Shown here in pieces: positions 62,749-64,000 of a stretch of DNA of 64,000 bases. Each line of letters opens with the position of its first letter. Position 1 is the stretch's first letter. Below the pieces are notes generated by a model, which was not told the DNA's origin, made no database searches, and saw only the letters and a list, made by a program, of their open reading frames with translations. This stretch comes from Pratylenchus scribneri (taxonomy: Eukaryota > Nematoda > Chromadorea > Rhabditida > Pratylenchidae), in the NCBI GenBank assembly GCA_030063045.1, contig JAQSEB010000012.1, positions 682,001 through 746,000 on the forward strand. Reading direction: 5' to 3'. Position numbers and translations under genes: made by a program.

Positions 62749-62967
62749 GCTAAATCTAAATTTAATTCAAATGAGGAGGAAAATAAAAATGAAAATGGTG
62801 AATCCGAACACGATTTAGAATATAAACTTAAAATATCGGATAATGAAATTGAAGCTTCATTAATTGAGCTACCAAATTCACATAAAAATAAAAATATTAT
62901 AAGAAGGATCCGTCAAAAATTGAAGAAATTTAAAATAAAATTTATTAATATTTCTTTCGAAAGATAA
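62749..62967 (+). CDS. Candidate 3' exon: acidic Asn-rich then basic peptide
   Basis: About 72 open codons to TAA at 62965-62967, with an acceptor-like TTCTCAAGATTCTATAG ending at 62749. The N-terminal third is acidic and Asn-rich (NSNEEENKNENGESEHDLEY), the middle is mixed (KISDNEIEASLIELPNS), and the end is basic and hydrophobic (IIRRIRQKLKKFKIKFIN). This ordered change in charge is unusual for a chance frame. Immediately upstream another frame (about 62580-62746) is also open, so an exon-exon or frameshift relationship is possible, although the visible GTATAT donor does not give the right phase. No domain was recognised. Confidence 0.25.
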   Translation, partial: AKSKFNSNEEENKNENGESEHDLEYKLKISDNEIEASLIELPNSHKNKNIIRRIRQKLKKFKIKFINISFER

Positions 62968-64000
62968 ATATTTTAAAAAATTAGTATCAATTTATAAATT
63001 TTGTAAACTCATAATATTGATTATGATTTAAAATTAATAAAATTTGAGAATAACAATTAAAAATTTAAACAAATTTTTATATAATATTATAATATTAAAA
63101 GCTCATTCACTAAATTTAAATTTAATTATTTAAAATAATATCCTTAACAGAAAAATAAATAAGAATGATAGTATAATGAACATATCTTAAGAAAATTTTA
63201 TACAAATTTTTAATTAAAAAATTTAAAATAATAAGGGAAGAAAATTAAAAAATTATATAAAAATAATTATAAATAATTAGAATACAAAACATTAATATGA
63301 ATATAAATAAAAAATTTAATTAAACTACCACAACCTTAAGATTATTGGTAGCAATTACTACAAGTTTATAAATATAATGATAATTTTTAAATAATCCTTG
63401 AAGGAAAAATTTTTTATAAATAAAAGATTTCGATATTTTTTCTTCAACAATTTGAATATTTAAATTAAAATATTTTTATTAATTAAAAGAATCAACATTC
63501 AAATTTATCAAAAAAAAATAATTTTATAATGGCGATTTTAAATTAATTTAAAAAATTAAGCTAATCTCTATTAATTTAATACTAATTAGTAATTTTGATT
63601 ATAGATAAATATCGATTATTTCAAGAGAGTATGAAATAATTATACCTAAAAAATATTAAATTATTGGAATAAAATAAGAGAAAATTAATATTTCAAATTT
63701 ATTTAACAATATTAGCAATAAAAATTCAAATAATTTTTTTACAATTACTATGCTTTATTTTAATATTTTTCAAAAATATATATTTTACAATCCAAATTTT
63801 CCTAATAATAATAAATTAAAATTTTGCTCTCGAACAGATATTCACTAAACAATCTATAAAAATAAATGAAATTTTTAAAAATAAAACAACAAGTAAACAG
63901 GCACAGCCATAGAGCTGAGAGCTTTTCTTTCAATCATCGAATGTATTCGTTGCATGAAGGAATTATTAAATAAATTTGTTGAAATATAAAAATTACTTTT
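62968..64000. other. AT-rich stretch to window end
   Basis: A/T-rich DNA with one small island at about 63890-63965. No gene, RNA or repeat was recognised. Confidence 0.45.

Noticed and set aside
1..64000. CRISPR array, rRNA or bacterial gene cluster
   Set aside because: No regularly spaced direct repeats with unique spacers, no rRNA-like conserved blocks and no dense long ORFs were seen.

Overview
The window is eukaryotic nuclear DNA of extreme A+T content. In ten 60-base lines spread through it I counted A 274, T 227, G 58 and C 41, about 83% A+T. No ribosomal RNA, intact tRNA, bacterial operon or CRISPR array is visible. The only confidently named gene is a hAT-family DNA transposase at about 44.5-46.5 kb. 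It has seven introns of 40-45 nt, mostly GT...TTTAG/TTCAG. Tiny introns and very A+T-rich spacers fit a clade IV nematode such as a root-knot nematode, but other AT-rich eukaryotes fit too. The TTAGGG-type repeats at 27 kb are not the usual TTAGGC of many nematodes. I do not assign a species.

Layout. 0-13 kb: AT-rich DNA with short islands of normal complexity every few hundred bases, and a potential G-quadruplex at 2.17 kb. 13.0-13.9 kb: a TTGCCAATG/GAATG-rich repeat block ending in two small hairpins. 18.1-20.6 kb: a composite repeat block made of a perfect 17-bp hairpin, a tandem array with a 124-135 bp period full of TTAATCC, and two diverged copies of a roughly 460-bp repeat. Each copy carries a tRNA-like A box and B box on the minus strand. 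26.86-27.40 kb: a large near-perfect palindrome with 233-bp arms that contain TTAGGG repeats, flanked by an 8-9 bp direct repeat. It looks like a non-autonomous DNA transposon. 44.5-46.73 kb: the damaged hAT element, with its 3' terminal inverted repeat and TCTCG-rich subterminal repeats but no recognisable 5' end. The rest is AT-rich spacer or intron-like DNA.

Beyond the transposons I found short candidate exons. The best is at 48,732-48,865, which sits between a strong acceptor (TTTTTTTATTCAG) and a strong donor (GTAAGT), has a single open frame, and is phase-compatible with a second candidate at 50,260-50,344. Others lie at 3.5, 6.9, 16.6, 35.3, 53.2, 58.7, 60.3 and 62.8 kb. They may be exons of one or more long-intron genes, but no domain is recognisable. 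About 20 open frames of 60 or more codons are expected by chance in six frames at this composition, so all are given low confidence.
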